64,000 bases of DNA, taken from NCBI RefSeq assembly GCF_019331695.1, contig NZ_JAHBBI010000002.1:248001-312000 (forward strand), given 5' to 3'. Of the stretch, positions 51,472-60,980 are shown in pieces. The notes below the pieces were generated by a model, which saw only the letters and a list, made by a program, of their open reading frames with translations, did not search any database and had not been told where the DNA came from. The position numbers and the translations under genes were made by a program. Each line of letters starts with the position of its first letter. Positions within the stretch are counted from its first letter, which is position 1. The stretch is from Bifidobacterium pluvialisilvae. GTDB lineage: Bacteria > Actinomycetota > Actinomycetes > Actinomycetales > Bifidobacteriaceae.

Positions 51472-54317
51472 GCATCACCCGCACCATACTGAAGACCATC
51501 TGCGCCGGCGCATCCATCGTGGCGGTCTGCGCCGGATCCGTCGCCGCCATCGCGCCGGCGTTCGCGGCGGACGGCGCGGCGTCATCATCATCGGCGGCGA
51601 CCAACGTCGACGACGCCATATTCGAATGGGGCGTCAACCCCGAAACCGGCGGCGGATCGTACTTCGGCGGGTGCAACGCCCTGTCCGCCGGCACCGCCGG
51701 CGACGCGGGCGGCAGTGGCGTCTGGACGGCGAACAAAACCGGCAAGGACGGCAAGACGCTCTACCGCACCGTCGACGAAACGGCCCACGCCGAAATCCTC
51801 AAACCCACATCCGACGGCACCATGAAACGGGTGAGCGGATTCGATGCACGCTGCACCAACCGCAACGGCACCTCCATCGCCGGCAAGACCTCCGGTGCGA
51901 CAATGAACGGGGAGGCGACCTATTCCGAAAACATCGTGCGGCTCTCCGGCGGCACCGGCACCATCGACGCCGCCACGAACTCGGCTCACCTCACATGGAA
52001 AGGCGCCTCGTTCACCATCGTCTACTATGGCGGCATGACCTACTGGTCCATCAGCGACCCCGTGCTCGACATCAGCAACGGCAGGGGAACGCTCACCGGC
52101 ACCGCATCCGGCTACGCCGCCGACATGAACGACGCCAGTAAATGGGAGACCCTGCCCGCGACGACCATCCACCTCGCCGACTTCACCACCGGGACGGCCA
52201 GCGGCGCCGACCCGCAGATCACGTTCGACGGCAGCAATGGAACCATCACCGCACAACCCGACTATCTCGGCGTGAAAGCCGACGCCGGGGCGAACGCCCA
52301 CGCCGGACAGGCCGACCGGAACGCCGGAAACGCCGCATGGTGGGGATCGTTCCCCGCCACATGGGTGCAGTTCAACAACGCCACCGGACAGTCATCGTAC
52401 TGGTACACGACCAGCGGCGGCACGAACACCATCCAGCCGCGCAAAGTCGCCTCGCCGATCACCATCACATGGAAGCGGACGCCGAACGTGACCGCCGGCG
52501 CGAAATCGGTCGAACGCGGCGGAACGATCACCTTCACCGGCAACGGGCCTGCCGATGCGTCATACGCCGGACGGGTTATCAGCCCTGCCGGCGAAACCGT
52601 GGCGAACAAACTGAAACCGACCGCCACGGACCCCACGACATGGCGATACGACGTACCCGCCGACGCGCTCGCCGGCACCTACACGTTCGAACTCTACGAC
52701 GAGACCGCCGGCGATGACGCGGCCGCCGTGGCACGGACGACATTCGTCGTCGGCCGGCTGCCCGGCGCGCCGACCCTCACCAGCCACGACAACGCCGGCA
52801 CCGACCGCGTCGAACTGTTCTGGACGGCACCGGGCGAGAAGGGCGATCCGAAGTTCTCCGGCTTCGTGGCCACCGCCAAGCCGAAATCCGGCGGCGAATC
52901 CGTCATCGCGTCCTTCGGCAGGAAGGAACGCAGCGGCATGATCACCGGGCTCAAGGCCGCGACCACCTACGACGTGACCATCACCGCCACGAACGCGCTC
53001 GGCCCGGGCGCCGCATCGAACGCGATGACCATCACGACCGCGGCCGGGTCCTCGTCCGGCGGCAGCTCTTCGGCTGGAGGCGTGTCGGGTTCCGGCAGCG
53101 GGTCGAGCGCCGGCGGCACGACGTACAAGAACGTCACCCTGCGCTGGGGCATCAACGACGAGACGAACTCCGCGGCCTACTACGGCGGCTGCAACTTCAT
53201 ATCCGCCGGCAAGGCGGGCAACACCGGCTCGTCGAAGACGTGGACGTCATCGTTCTACAGGGCCAAGGACGGCAACGTCACCATCGAAAAGCCGGATTCG
53301 TCCGGCAAGTGGGTCACGGCCTCGTGGAACAGCAGGTGCCTCACCCGCGACGGCGACAGCGTAAAGATGGCCAAACGCGTCGACGGCCGCTCCATCAACA
53401 CGGAATCGCAGGTGGTGCTGTCGAAGGGCTCCGGGACCGTGCAGGCCGACGGGTCGGTCGAGATCTCTTGGACGGGATCGTTCACCGTCGCCTACTACGG
53501 CGGCATGACCTACTGGAGCGTCACCGACCCCAAGCTCACCCTCGACGCCTCCGGCAACGGCGCGATCACCGCCACCGCCTCCGGATACGGCGCCGACATG
53601 AACGATGCGAGCAAATGGGTCACGCTGTCGCCCCGGACGATCCATCTGGCCGACTTCAAAGGCGTGGACGTGAAGTCGGCGGCCAGTGCGCACGGATTCA
53701 CCAAGACCCCGGAATACCTGGGCGTCGCGGTGAAGGCCAGCGGCGACCATGGCGGGCAGGCGGCGAAGGACTCGGCGAACGCCGCCTACTGGGGCTCGTT
53801 CCCGCAGTCGTTCGTCGACTTCCAGCTGGAGACCGGCCAGTCGGCGTACTGGTACACGGCCAACAGCCAGCGCGACTACGCCAAGCCGACGCTCCCGCTT
53901 TCAGTGCAGTACGACTCCTCGTTCAAGGTGAGCGCCGGGGCGGGCAGCGCGGCGGCGGCCACGGCGGCCGGCGGGTCGTCGGGTTCGTCGTCGTCCGGTC
54001 TGGGCGGTGGCGGGGCGCTGTCGCGTGGCGGTTCCTCGGCCAAGTCGTCCGCCGCGAAGAAATCCGCCGCGGCGAAGACCGACTCGTCGAAGTCCGATGA
54101 CGCCGCGGATCCGGCGGCGGCCTCCGACGACGCGGCTGCCGATTCGACCGGTGCCGGTGCCGCCGCCCCGCTCATCGCCGACAACGCGCGGACCATCGCC
54201 CTCGGTTCCGGCGGCGTTGCGGCGGCGGCCGGCCTGCCATTGGGCCTCGGCTGGTTCATCCGCCGTCGTCTCGGCCTCGACCCCTCCGCCGCCCTCGACT
54301 CCCGCCTCGGCCTGTAG
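51468..54317 (+). CDS. Two-HtaA-domain haem-binding surface protein
   Basis: Exported, membrane-anchored protein of 949 residues. The signal peptide ends about residue 33 (AAIAPAFA). HtaA domain 1 (about 43-315) has AIFEWGVNPETGGGSYFGGC, SFTIVYYGGMTYWSISDP and TGQSSYWYTTSGG. A short Ig-like piece and an FN3 domain follow (about 320-525). A Gly/Ser linker leads to HtaA domain 2 (about 545-815: VTLRWGINDETNSAAYYGGC, SFTVAYYGGMTYWSVTDP, GQSAYWYTANS). The end has an acidic, Ala-rich linker, one membrane helix (about 905-928) and RRR. The conserved Tyr in YGGMTYW is the likely haem ligand region. Its start overlaps the preceding stop (ATGA). Confidence 0.9.
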   Translation: MSITRTILKTICAGASIVAVCAGSVAAIAPAFAADGAASSSSAATNVDDAIFEWGVNPETGGGSYFGGCNALSAGTAGDAGGSGVWTANKTGKDGKTLYRTVDETAHAEILKPTSDGTMKRVSGFDARCTNRNGTSIAGKTSGATMNGEATYSENIVRLSGGTGTIDAATNSAHLTWKGASFTIVYYGGMTYWSISDPVLDISNGRGTLTGTASGYAADMNDASKWETLPATTIHLADFTTGTASGADPQITFDGSNGTITAQPDYLGVKADAGANAHAGQADRNAGNAAWWGSFPATWVQFNNATGQSSYWYTTSGGTNTIQPRKVASPITITWKRTPNVTAGAKSVERGGTITFTGNGPADASYAGRVISPAGETVANKLKPTATDPTTWRYDVPADALAGTYTFELYDETAGDDAAAVARTTFVVGRLPGAPTLTSHDNAGTDRVELFWTAPGEKGDPKFSGFVATAKPKSGGESVIASFGRKERSGMITGLKAATTYDVTITATNALGPGAASNAMTITTAAGSSSGGSSSAGGVSGSGSGSSAGGTTYKNVTLRWGINDETNSAAYYGGCNFISAGKAGNTGSSKTWTSSFYRAKDGNVTIEKPDSSGKWVTASWNSRCLTRDGDSVKMAKRVDGRSINTESQVVLSKGSGTVQADGSVEISWTGSFTVAYYGGMTYWSVTDPKLTLDASGNGAITATASGYGADMNDASKWVTLSPRTIHLADFKGVDVKSAASAHGFTKTPEYLGVAVKASGDHGGQAAKDSANAAYWGSFPQSFVDFQLETGQSAYWYTANSQRDYAKPTLPLSVQYDSSFKVSAGAGSAAAATAAGGSSGSSSSGLGGGGALSRGGSSAKSSAAKKSAAAKTDSSKSDDAADPAAASDDAAADSTGAGAAAPLIADNARTIALGSGGVAAAAGLPLGLGWFIRRRLGLDPSAALDSRLGL

Positions 54318-54339
54318 CCGCTGCGTAATGAACCAACGG

Positions 54340-54645
54340 GAGCCAAACCGCACCGTACGGCTCCTTTCCGTTGCGGCGCAACGAACAACCAGGAACCGAG
54401 CACCCCGCGCGGTTCCTGGTTGTCAGGTGGGGCACGACGCTTGGGAACCGCACCGCGCCTATGGTTCCCGTTCGTTGGGATGAGTGCGATGAATGGGAAT
54501 CGTATGAGGCCGCCCGTTCCCGTTGGTTGCACACGGAGCAACACACGGGAACCGTCGCACCGTTCCCGTTCCCATTCGTTGTATTCCCCGCAACAAACAG
54601 GAATCCGCGAATGTCTTCCGGTTCCCGTCGGTTGCGGTACGGCTA
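54340..54645. repeat. GGTTCCCATCCGT palindrome array after the haem operon
   Basis: About six units, for example GGTTCCCGTTCGTTGGGATG facing CGATGAATGGGAATCG (about 54464-54503), and CGTTCCCGTTGGTTGC facing GCAACACACGGGAACCG (about 54517-54552). CCAGGAACCG and CGGTTCCTGG at 54389-54422 form a separate stem. The array ends at the stop of the next gene. Confidence 0.85.
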
Positions 54646-55602
54646 CCGGCATCGACGTAGTGGCACTCCCGCATCGAGCAGTTTCTTGCGCAGACGTTCC
54701 GGATACAGCGCATCCTCATATTCCAGACGAACGATTCGGCGAACCCTCCCGGACCGTAGCGCCGTCTCCCTCTCCCGCTCGGCGTATACACGCTCCCGGA
54801 TTCCCTGCCGCGTACCGTCCTCCAGCACGTATTTCCCCATGCCGTCGAATTCCGCCACGATGATGGTTCCGTCGGGCATCTCCCAGGAGAAGTCGGCGCG
54901 GAACGGGGCATCCGGATTCCGGGGATTGCGGAACGGCCGTTGCAGACGTGGAATCATGAACCCCAGTTCGATGATTACCGCACGTACCATCGATTCCCCA
55001 CCGTTCTCGCTCAACGAATCGGCGTATTCGCAAAGCCGGACGATACGGGCCGTGTCCATGCCGAGACCGCGGCAATATTCGAGAACCTTCGTCAGCACTG
55101 TCCCCTGACGTGCCGCGGAATCGAAGAACGGCAACGCTTCGATGAAGGAGTACGCCATCGCGCAGTCCGTCAGCGTCCGATTGATGTCGGTGACAGTCAG
55201 TGACGACCGCTGCACGGAATCCACGGTCGGCATGTATATTCGTCTGAGTTTTCTGTATTGGTGTTTTGTCGGCGGGAACGTGCTGGCAATGGTAATCATT
55301 TTGTCATCGTGCAGCGAGTACCCGTGATCGAGCCCATGTGCGCAGGCTGCCGTCAATCCGGCGAAAACCCACGAGGGATGTTGCAGCGCCAACGCCTTGG
55401 CGACGTGCATATGCCGTTCGATCGGGGTCAATGCGTTCCAGTAGGGGAAACGCGCATACAGATTTCTGTATGGCGATACGAGAAGTCCCGCCTTGCGTCG
55501 CCGCAAAAGCGCCTTTCTCTGCAGCTCGGTGCGCCCTGCCGCGCATCGGTTGTCGTGTTCCGCTTCGTCGAGGAGACGTTCCGTCGGTGCATGTGTTCTC
55601 AT
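54643..55602 (-). CDS. AbiEi-like protein with DUF559/PD-(D/E)XK-type C-terminus
   Basis: Protein of 319 residues. The first 100 or so resemble the winged-helix part of type IV toxin-antitoxin antitoxins (AbiEi): RKALLRRRKAGLLVSPYRNL, LTPIERHMHVAKALALQHPSWVFAGLTAACAHGL. The C-terminal third (GESMVRAVIIELGF, FRADFSWEMPDGTIIVAEFD, ALRSGRVRRIVRLEYEDAL) has the E...D...E.D pattern of the DUF559 nuclease-like fold. There is no AbiEii toxin neighbour, so it is not a full system here. The start at 55602 is chosen because the frame upstream crosses a palindrome array. Such orphan proteins are common and variable in bifidobacteria. Function unproven. Confidence 0.75.
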   Translation of the reverse strand: MRTHAPTERLLDEAEHDNRCAAGRTELQRKALLRRRKAGLLVSPYRNLYARFPYWNALTPIERHMHVAKALALQHPSWVFAGLTAACAHGLDHGYSLHDDKMITIASTFPPTKHQYRKLRRIYMPTVDSVQRSSLTVTDINRTLTDCAMAYSFIEALPFFDSAARQGTVLTKVLEYCRGLGMDTARIVRLCEYADSLSENGGESMVRAVIIELGFMIPRLQRPFRNPRNPDAPFRADFSWEMPDGTIIVAEFDGMGKYVLEDGTRQGIRERVYAERERETALRSGRVRRIVRLEYEDALYPERLRKKLLDAGVPLRRCR

Positions 55603-55965
55603 ATCACGGACGGTAGTGCGGGTGGGAATCCGAAGACAATGTTTTGGGGGAATGTTAGCGGATGGACCACCCCTGATGCGGTTTGTGGATAACCGGTTCC
55701 GTTTGCCCTGCGCGTCGCCTTGGCTCAACGGATGGGAACCGGAGGGCCGACACGGTTCCTGTCGGTTATGGAACATGTGACGAACGGGAACCGGAAACGT
55801 GTCTAGTTTCCTGTTCGTCGTATACATTCGACGGATGGGAACGGTGATGGTTGTACGGTTCCTGTTGGTTGTGCGACCGCGACGGATGGGAACCGGGAAC
55901 GGGGCACGATTCCCATCCGTTATGGTCTACGCGACGGATGGGAACCGAGCGGATTCGTGCGAATA
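55603..55965. repeat. GGTTCCCATCCGT palindrome array upstream of the AbiEi-like gene
   Basis: Units at about 55753-55795 (GGTTCCTGTCGGTT / GACGAACGGGAACC), 55803-55843 (TTTCCTGTTCGTCGTATAC / CGACGGATGGGAAC), 55857-55893 (GGTTCCTGTTGGTTG / GACGGATGGGAACC) and 55909-55945 (GATTCCCATCCGTT / GACGGATGGGAACC). Immediately 5' of the gene, about 55605-55720 shows no clear feature beyond the promoter it must hold. Confidence 0.85.
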
Positions 55966-56013
55966 CGATGATGTCCGGTTCGTGGAAGACCGCCCACGAA
56001 CCGGACATCATCG
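55966..56013. terminator. Perfect 20-base hairpin after pgm
   Basis: CGATGATGTCCGGTTCGTGG (55966-55985) pairs with its complement at 55994-56013 over an 8-base loop. It lies 39 bases past the pgm stop on the minus strand. No T-run, but the stem is among the strongest in the window. Confidence 0.75.
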
Positions 56014-56051
56014 CGTTGATCAAACGGGGCTGCAGCGCCCGGTGGCGAGAC

Positions 56052-57728
56052 TTACTCGCCGAGGGCCTTGTCGACGACGTCCTCGGCCTCGTCGAGCACC
56101 TTGTCGAGCGCGTCGGGGGAGACGAACGACTCGGCGTACACCTTGTAGATGTTCTCGGTGCCGGAGGGGCGGGCCGCGAACCAGTTGTCCTTGGTCGTCA
56201 CCTTCAGGCCACCGATCTTCGCGCCGTTGCCCGGCGCCTCGGTGAGCTTGGCGGTGATGTCCTCGCCGGCCAGCGTCGACGCGGTCACGTCGTCGCCGGT
56301 GAGCTTGGCGAACTTCTGCTTCTGCTCGAGCGTGGTGGGCGTATCGACGCGCTTGTACCACGATTCGCCGAAGCGGGCCACCTGGTCCTTGTGCAGCTCG
56401 GCCGGGTTCTTGCCGGTCTTGGCGGTGATCTCGGCGGCGAGCAGGTCGGGGATGAGACCGTCCTTGTCGGTGGTCCACACGCGGCCGTCGCGGCGCAGGA
56501 AGCTCATGCCGGAGCTCTCCTCGCCGCCGAACGCCACCTCGCCCTTGAACAGCGGGTCGACGAACCACTTGAAGCCGACCGGCACCTCCACGAGCTTGGC
56601 GCCGATGGACGCGGCCACACGGTCGATGAGCGAGGAGCTCACCAGCGTCTTGCCGATGCCGGCGCCCTTCGGCCAGTCGGGACGGTTGCCGCCGAACAGG
56701 TACTCCACCACGACGGCGATGTAGTGGTTCGGGTTCATCACGCCCCAGTCGGGGCAGACGATGCCGTGGCGGTCGGCGTCAGGGTCGGTGCCGCCGACGA
56801 GGTCGTACTTGTCCCACGCGCCGGCGTTGAGCTCGTCCACGAGCCCCTTCATCGCGTACGGCGAGGACGGGTCCATGCGGATCTTGCCGTCGTGGTCGAT
56901 GGTCATGAAGCGCCAGGTCGGGTCGACCTCCGGACGCACCACGCCGATGTTCAGACCGTACTTCTCGTTGATGAGCGGCCAGTAGTTCACCGACGCGCCG
57001 CCCAGCGGGTCGATGCCCAGACGCACGCCGGAGTTGCGGATCACGTCGAAGTCGATGACGTTGCCGAGGTCGGCCACGTAGTGCTCACGGAAGTCGAAGC
57101 CCTCGACGTACTCGGACTTGACGGCCTCCTCGTACGGCACGCGCTTGACGTTCTTGTAGTCGCCGAGCAGCTCGTTCGCGCGGGCGGCGATCGCGTTGGT
57201 GGTCTCGGCCGGGGCCGGGCCGCCGGTGACGGGATCATACTTGAAGCCGCCGTCGGTGGGCGGGTTGTGGCTCGGCGTCACCACGATGCCGTCGGCCAGT
57301 CCCTCGCCGGTGAAGCGCTGGGTGCCGTCGGCCGCGCGGTTGTGCGTCAGGATGGCCTGGGAGACGACCGGCGTGGGCACGAAGTCGTCACGCGAGTCGA
57401 TGCGCACGTGCACGCCGTTGGCGACGAGCACCTCGATGGCGGTCTTCTTCGCCGGGCCGGACAGCGCGTGCGTGTCGGAGCCGAGATACAGCGGGCCGGT
57501 GACGCCGGCCTTCTTACGGTATTCGGCGATGGCCTGCGAGATGGCCACGATGTGGGCCTCGTTGAACGAGGTCTTCAGGGACGATCCGCGGTGGCCGGAC
57601 GTGCCGAAGATGACACGCTGCTCGGGGACGGACGGGTCGGGGACGAGGTCATAGTATTTGCCGATGACCTCATCGACGTTGATCAGATCTTCTGGGGTGG
57701 CGGGCTTGCCCGCATTGTTAGCAACCAT
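56052..57728 (-). CDS. pgm: Phosphoglucomutase (alpha-D-glucose phosphate-specific)
   Basis: Interconverts glucose-1-phosphate and glucose-6-phosphate, linking the Leloir products (via galT) to central metabolism. The 558-residue protein has the catalytic Ser loop [20 protein letters not shown], the metal loop [14 protein letters not shown], the sugar loop [15 protein letters not shown] and the phosphate loop [15 protein letters not shown]. Length and TSGHRGSS are those of the bacterial Pgm group, not PgcA. The ATG at 57728 is well placed. A strong hairpin terminates it. Confidence 0.96.
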   Translation of the reverse strand: MVANNAGKPATPEDLINVDEVIGKYYDLVPDPSVPEQRVIFGTSGHRGSSLKTSFNEAHIVAISQAIAEYRKKAGVTGPLYLGSDTHALSGPAKKTAIEVLVANGVHVRIDSRDDFVPTPVVSQAILTHNRAADGTQRFTGEGLADGIVVTPSHNPPTDGGFKYDPVTGGPAPAETTNAIAARANELLGDYKNVKRVPYEEAVKSEYVEGFDFREHYVADLGNVIDFDVIRNSGVRLGIDPLGGASVNYWPLINEKYGLNIGVVRPEVDPTWRFMTIDHDGKIRMDPSSPYAMKGLVDELNAGAWDKYDLVGGTDPDADRHGIVCPDWGVMNPNHYIAVVVEYLFGGNRPDWPKGAGIGKTLVSSSLIDRVAASIGAKLVEVPVGFKWFVDPLFKGEVAFGGEESSGMSFLRRDGRVWTTDKDGLIPDLLAAEITAKTGKNPAELHKDQVARFGESWYKRVDTPTTLEQKQKFAKLTGDDVTASTLAGEDITAKLTEAPGNGAKIGGLKVTTKDNWFAARPSGTENIYKVYAESFVSPDALDKVLDEAEDVVDKALGE

Positions 57729-57897
57729 GAATCCATTCTGCCACAGGCCGTTTCAAAACCGGCGTGTTCGCTTCTCCGTGTTGTGAATGTTCGGATAATC
57801 ATCAATGTTCGTTATTGTTCCGTTCATACGGTTCGTGACGTTGTCATGACGCCGCGGAAACGATTACAGTGACAGAGGTACGCAAGGAGGCGAGACG
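57729..57897. other. Divergent promoter region of pgm and the PTS gene
   Basis: About 170 bases without a gene. It contains GGCGCGGAAACGATTACAGTGACAG-like sequence just before AAGGAGG; in LicT/BglG systems a short RNA hairpin (RAT) overlapping a terminator is expected here. A T-run terminator is not evident, so control by antitermination is possible but not shown. Confidence 0.4.
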
Positions 57898-60111
57898 ATG
57901 AGGACGGAGGACAGGCGCGCCGCGAGCGTCGTCGTCGCGGCGCTCGGCGGCGCCGGCAACATCCGCGGACTCACGCATTGCGCCACGAGACTGCGGTTCG
58001 AACTGCGCGACGCCGGGCGCGTCGACGAACGGATGCTGGACGCCGACCCGGCCGTTCTCGCCGCCATCGCCCAGTACGGCGGGCGGTACCAGGTGGTCAT
58101 CGGCGGGGCCGTGGAGGACGTCTATGACGCGATCATGGCCATGCCCGCGGTCCGTGATGCGGTATCGCATACGGATGACGCCGACCGCGACGCCGACATC
58201 GCCGCCACCGATGATGATGACGCGGACGCCCGCATCGAAACGACACCGCGCCGGGACGGCGACGAGGCCACCGAGCCCCCGTCATCCGGCATATCCGCCG
58301 TGTTTCACGGGAAACATGGCATCACACGACGCGTCGCCCGCTGCTGCAACTGGTTCTTCGAATATCTTTCCGACTCGTTCCGGCCCATCATCGGCGTGCT
58401 GCTCGGCGCATCCATCATCATCGCGCTGGTGAACATGTGCCTCGCCCTCGGCGTCATGCCGAACGACGAGGCATCGGCCGGCTGGGTGTTCGTCAAGGCG
58501 ATGTGGAAGGGCGTGTTCGTCTTCCTGCCGATCATCGTGGCCTACAACGCCTCGAACAAGCTGCACGTGGACCCATGGCTCGGCGCGATGATCATGGCCG
58601 CGCTCATGACCCCGCAGTTCACCGGCCTCATGAACGCCGCCGACGCCGATTGCTCCGTCGACCCCACGCTGGGCGTGCGCTCCTGCACGGTGCACGTGTT
58701 CGGCCTGCCCATGCGTCTCAACGACTACAGCGGCAACGTGTTCGTGCCGCTCATCATGGTACTTGCGCTCGCCGCCCTGTACTGCGGCCTCAGACACGTG
58801 CTGCCACGCAGCGTGCGCATCGTGTTCCTGCCGTTCGTCAGCATGGTCGTCATCACTCCGCTGACCGCGTTCGTGCTCGGCCCGTTCGGCGCATGGCTGA
58901 GCAACGGCATCGGCGTCTCGCTGGCATGGCTGAGCATGCACGCGCCGTTCGCGTTCGCGATACTGCTGCCGCTCATCTATCCGTTCATCGTGCCCATCGG
59001 TCTGCATTGGCCGCTCAACGCGCTCATGATCGTCAACGTGCAGACGCTCGGCTACGACTTCATCCAAGGACCGATGGCCGTATGGAACTTCGCCTGCTTC
59101 GGATCGACCGCCGGCGTATTGCTCCTCGCCGTCCGTGAGCGCGACGACGCCATGCGCCGCACCGCCACGGGCGCGCTCCTGGCCGGACTGCTCGGCGGCC
59201 TGACCGAACCGAGCCTCTACGGCATCCACCTGCGGCATCGGCTCATCTACCGTCGTATGCTCGCCGGCTGTGCGGCCGGCGGCCTCACCGGCGCCGTCCT
59301 CGGCGGCCTGTTCCCCTCGGTGACGCCCTCCGGCGAGGTCATGCATGGCGTCATCGCATGGTCGTTCGCGTTCACGTCGCTGCTCACCATCCCCCTGTTC
59401 AGCCGCATGTGGGTGTACGTGGCGTCCATCGCCGTCGCGTTCGTCGTACCGATGGCGCTTATCGCGATATTCGACTATCGTACGAAGGTCCCCACCACGG
59501 ATGGCGATAATCCACAGTCGGCGGGGGAGAAGGGGATAACGCTGGGGATATCCGAAAACGACGCCGATACGGCGGCCGATATCGTTGCCGATGTTGCCGA
59601 TGATGCGGACGCCGCCGAAATCGACAGTGGCATCATCGACGATGACGTCACCGCGGTACTCGCGCCGATCGCCGGCGCCGTACAGCCGCTCGACGACGTC
59701 GCCGACCCCGTCTTCGCCTCGCGCGCCCTCGGCGACGGCGTCGCCATCCGCCCGGCCGACGGCGATGACGTCCGCACCATCCACGCCCCCGCATCCGGCG
59801 TGCTCAAAACCGTCGCCGGCACCGGACACGCCTTCGGCGTCCGCACCGACGACGGCATCGAGATACTCCTGCACATCGGAGTTGATACAGTAAGACTGGA
59901 AGGTGAAGGTTTTACCATGACGGTGTCCAAAGGCGAACGCGTACAGGCCGGCGAACCGCTGGCCACGGTCGACCTCGCGGCGATACGCCGGGCCGGATAC
60001 GACGCCACGACGATGATGACCATCACCAACACCGCGAAAATGACGACGGTCGCCCCCCACACCGGATTCACGGCCGACGTCGGCGACCCGGTGATCATGG
60101 TCGAACGGTAA
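57898..60111 (+). CDS. bglF: PTS beta-glucoside-type transporter EIIBCA
   Basis: Sugar permease of 737 residues that imports and phosphorylates a sugar. EIIB (about 1-90) has the phosphorylated Cys in GLTHCATRLRFELRDAGRV. EIIC (about 125-530) has about ten helices with NIVTEPSLYG-like GGLTEPSLYGIHLRHRLIYR and IGLHWPLNALMIVNVQTLGY. An acidic linker of about 60 residues leads to EIIA (about 590-737) with AIAGAVQPLDDVADPVFASR and the phosphorylated His in EILLHIGVDTVRLEGEGF. Domain order B-C-A matches BglF. The sugar (beta-glucoside, sucrose or other) is not decided, since no glycosidase is adjacent. AAGGAGG precedes the ATG. Confidence 0.93.
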   Translation: MRTEDRRAASVVVAALGGAGNIRGLTHCATRLRFELRDAGRVDERMLDADPAVLAAIAQYGGRYQVVIGGAVEDVYDAIMAMPAVRDAVSHTDDADRDADIAATDDDDADARIETTPRRDGDEATEPPSSGISAVFHGKHGITRRVARCCNWFFEYLSDSFRPIIGVLLGASIIIALVNMCLALGVMPNDEASAGWVFVKAMWKGVFVFLPIIVAYNASNKLHVDPWLGAMIMAALMTPQFTGLMNAADADCSVDPTLGVRSCTVHVFGLPMRLNDYSGNVFVPLIMVLALAALYCGLRHVLPRSVRIVFLPFVSMVVITPLTAFVLGPFGAWLSNGIGVSLAWLSMHAPFAFAILLPLIYPFIVPIGLHWPLNALMIVNVQTLGYDFIQGPMAVWNFACFGSTAGVLLLAVRERDDAMRRTATGALLAGLLGGLTEPSLYGIHLRHRLIYRRMLAGCAAGGLTGAVLGGLFPSVTPSGEVMHGVIAWSFAFTSLLTIPLFSRMWVYVASIAVAFVVPMALIAIFDYRTKVPTTDGDNPQSAGEKGITLGISENDADTAADIVADVADDADAAEIDSGIIDDDVTAVLAPIAGAVQPLDDVADPVFASRALGDGVAIRPADGDDVRTIHAPASGVLKTVAGTGHAFGVRTDDGIEILLHIGVDTVRLEGEGFTMTVSKGERVQAGEPLATVDLAAIRRAGYDATTMMTITNTAKMTTVAPHTGFTADVGDPVIMVER

Positions 60112-60131
60112 CGGCGGCGAAAGGCGGCATC

Positions 60132-60980
60132 ATGGAGATTCTTCGCGTATTCAACAACAACGTCGTCCTCGCCAAAGACGACGACGGCACCGAAACCGTC
60201 CTCACCGGACGAGGCATCGGATTCCAAGGCAAACCCGGCCGACCCGTCGACACCACCAAAATCGTACGGAAATTCATCCCCGCCGACGGCCGCGACCCCG
60301 ACCACCTCGCCCAAATGCTCGCCGGCATCGCCCCCGAAACCGTCCGCACCGTCATCAACGCCCTCCGCGACGCCGGCCTCGCATCACTCGGCGACAACAC
60401 CACCGTCGTCACCGCACTGTCCGACCACATCGACAACGCCCTCAAACGCATCGCCGCCGGAACCCAGATCGCCTACCCGCTCCGCGCCGAAGTCAGCAAC
60501 CTCTACCCGGACGAATACGATCAGGCCACACGGCTCCTCGACGCCATCAACACCCACCTCGCCGCCGACGGACACCCCACCCTCCCCGCCGACGAAACCA
60601 CCGCCCTCGCCATGCACCTCGTCAACGCCGGCTTCGCCACCGGCGACCTCTCCTACACCTACACCATGACCGGCGTCATCCAACAAATGATGACCATCAT
60701 CGAAGCCACCTTCGACGTCGTCTTCGACCGCGACTCCGTCAACGTCAGCCGATTCATCACCCACGTCCGCTACCTCTTCGTCCGCATCCGCCAAAACAAC
60801 CAGCTCACCGACGAACCCGCCCCCATCATCCACGCCATCGGCCAGTCCTACCCCAAAGCCCTCCAATGCGCCCAACGCATCGCCGCGGTACTGGAAATGC
60901 GGCTCGACGCCAACCTCACACGGGACGAGGTGGCGTATTTGGCTCTCCACATCGCCCGCGTCAGCGGGATTTCCGAATGA
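60132..60980 (+). CDS. licT: BglG/LicT-family transcription antiterminator
   Basis: RNA-binding antiterminator of 282 residues regulated by PTS phosphorylation. The CAT domain at 1-56 has MEILRVFNNNVVLAKDDDGT, LTGRGIGFQGKPG. PRD1 (about 65-170) has the His in LSDHIDNALKRI and in ALAMHLVNAGF. PRD2 (about 172-282) has VSRFITHVRYLFVRIRQNNQ and EVAYLALHIARV. It starts 20 bases after bglF, so they form one operon, and it should control that operon. Its codons use CTC for Leu and ACC for Thr more strictly than neighbours. The last codons form half of a long inverted repeat. Confidence 0.94.
   Translation: MEILRVFNNNVVLAKDDDGTETVLTGRGIGFQGKPGRPVDTTKIVRKFIPADGRDPDHLAQMLAGIAPETVRTVINALRDAGLASLGDNTTVVTALSDHIDNALKRIAAGTQIAYPLRAEVSNLYPDEYDQATRLLDAINTHLAADGHPTLPADETTALAMHLVNAGFATGDLSYTYTMTGVIQQMMTIIEATFDVVFDRDSVNVSRFITHVRYLFVRIRQNNQLTDEPAPIIHAIGQSYPKALQCAQRIAAVLEMRLDANLTRDEVAYLALHIARVSGISE

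Noticed and set aside
57820-57890. RAT/antiterminator hairpin before bglF
   Set aside because: ACGATTACAGTGAC resembles part of the expected site, but no overlapping terminator with a T-run could be found.
58282-60060. Minus-strand frame opposite the PTS gene
   Set aside because: Arg/His/Glu-rich translation with no domain; the plus strand has EIIB, EIIC and EIIA motifs.
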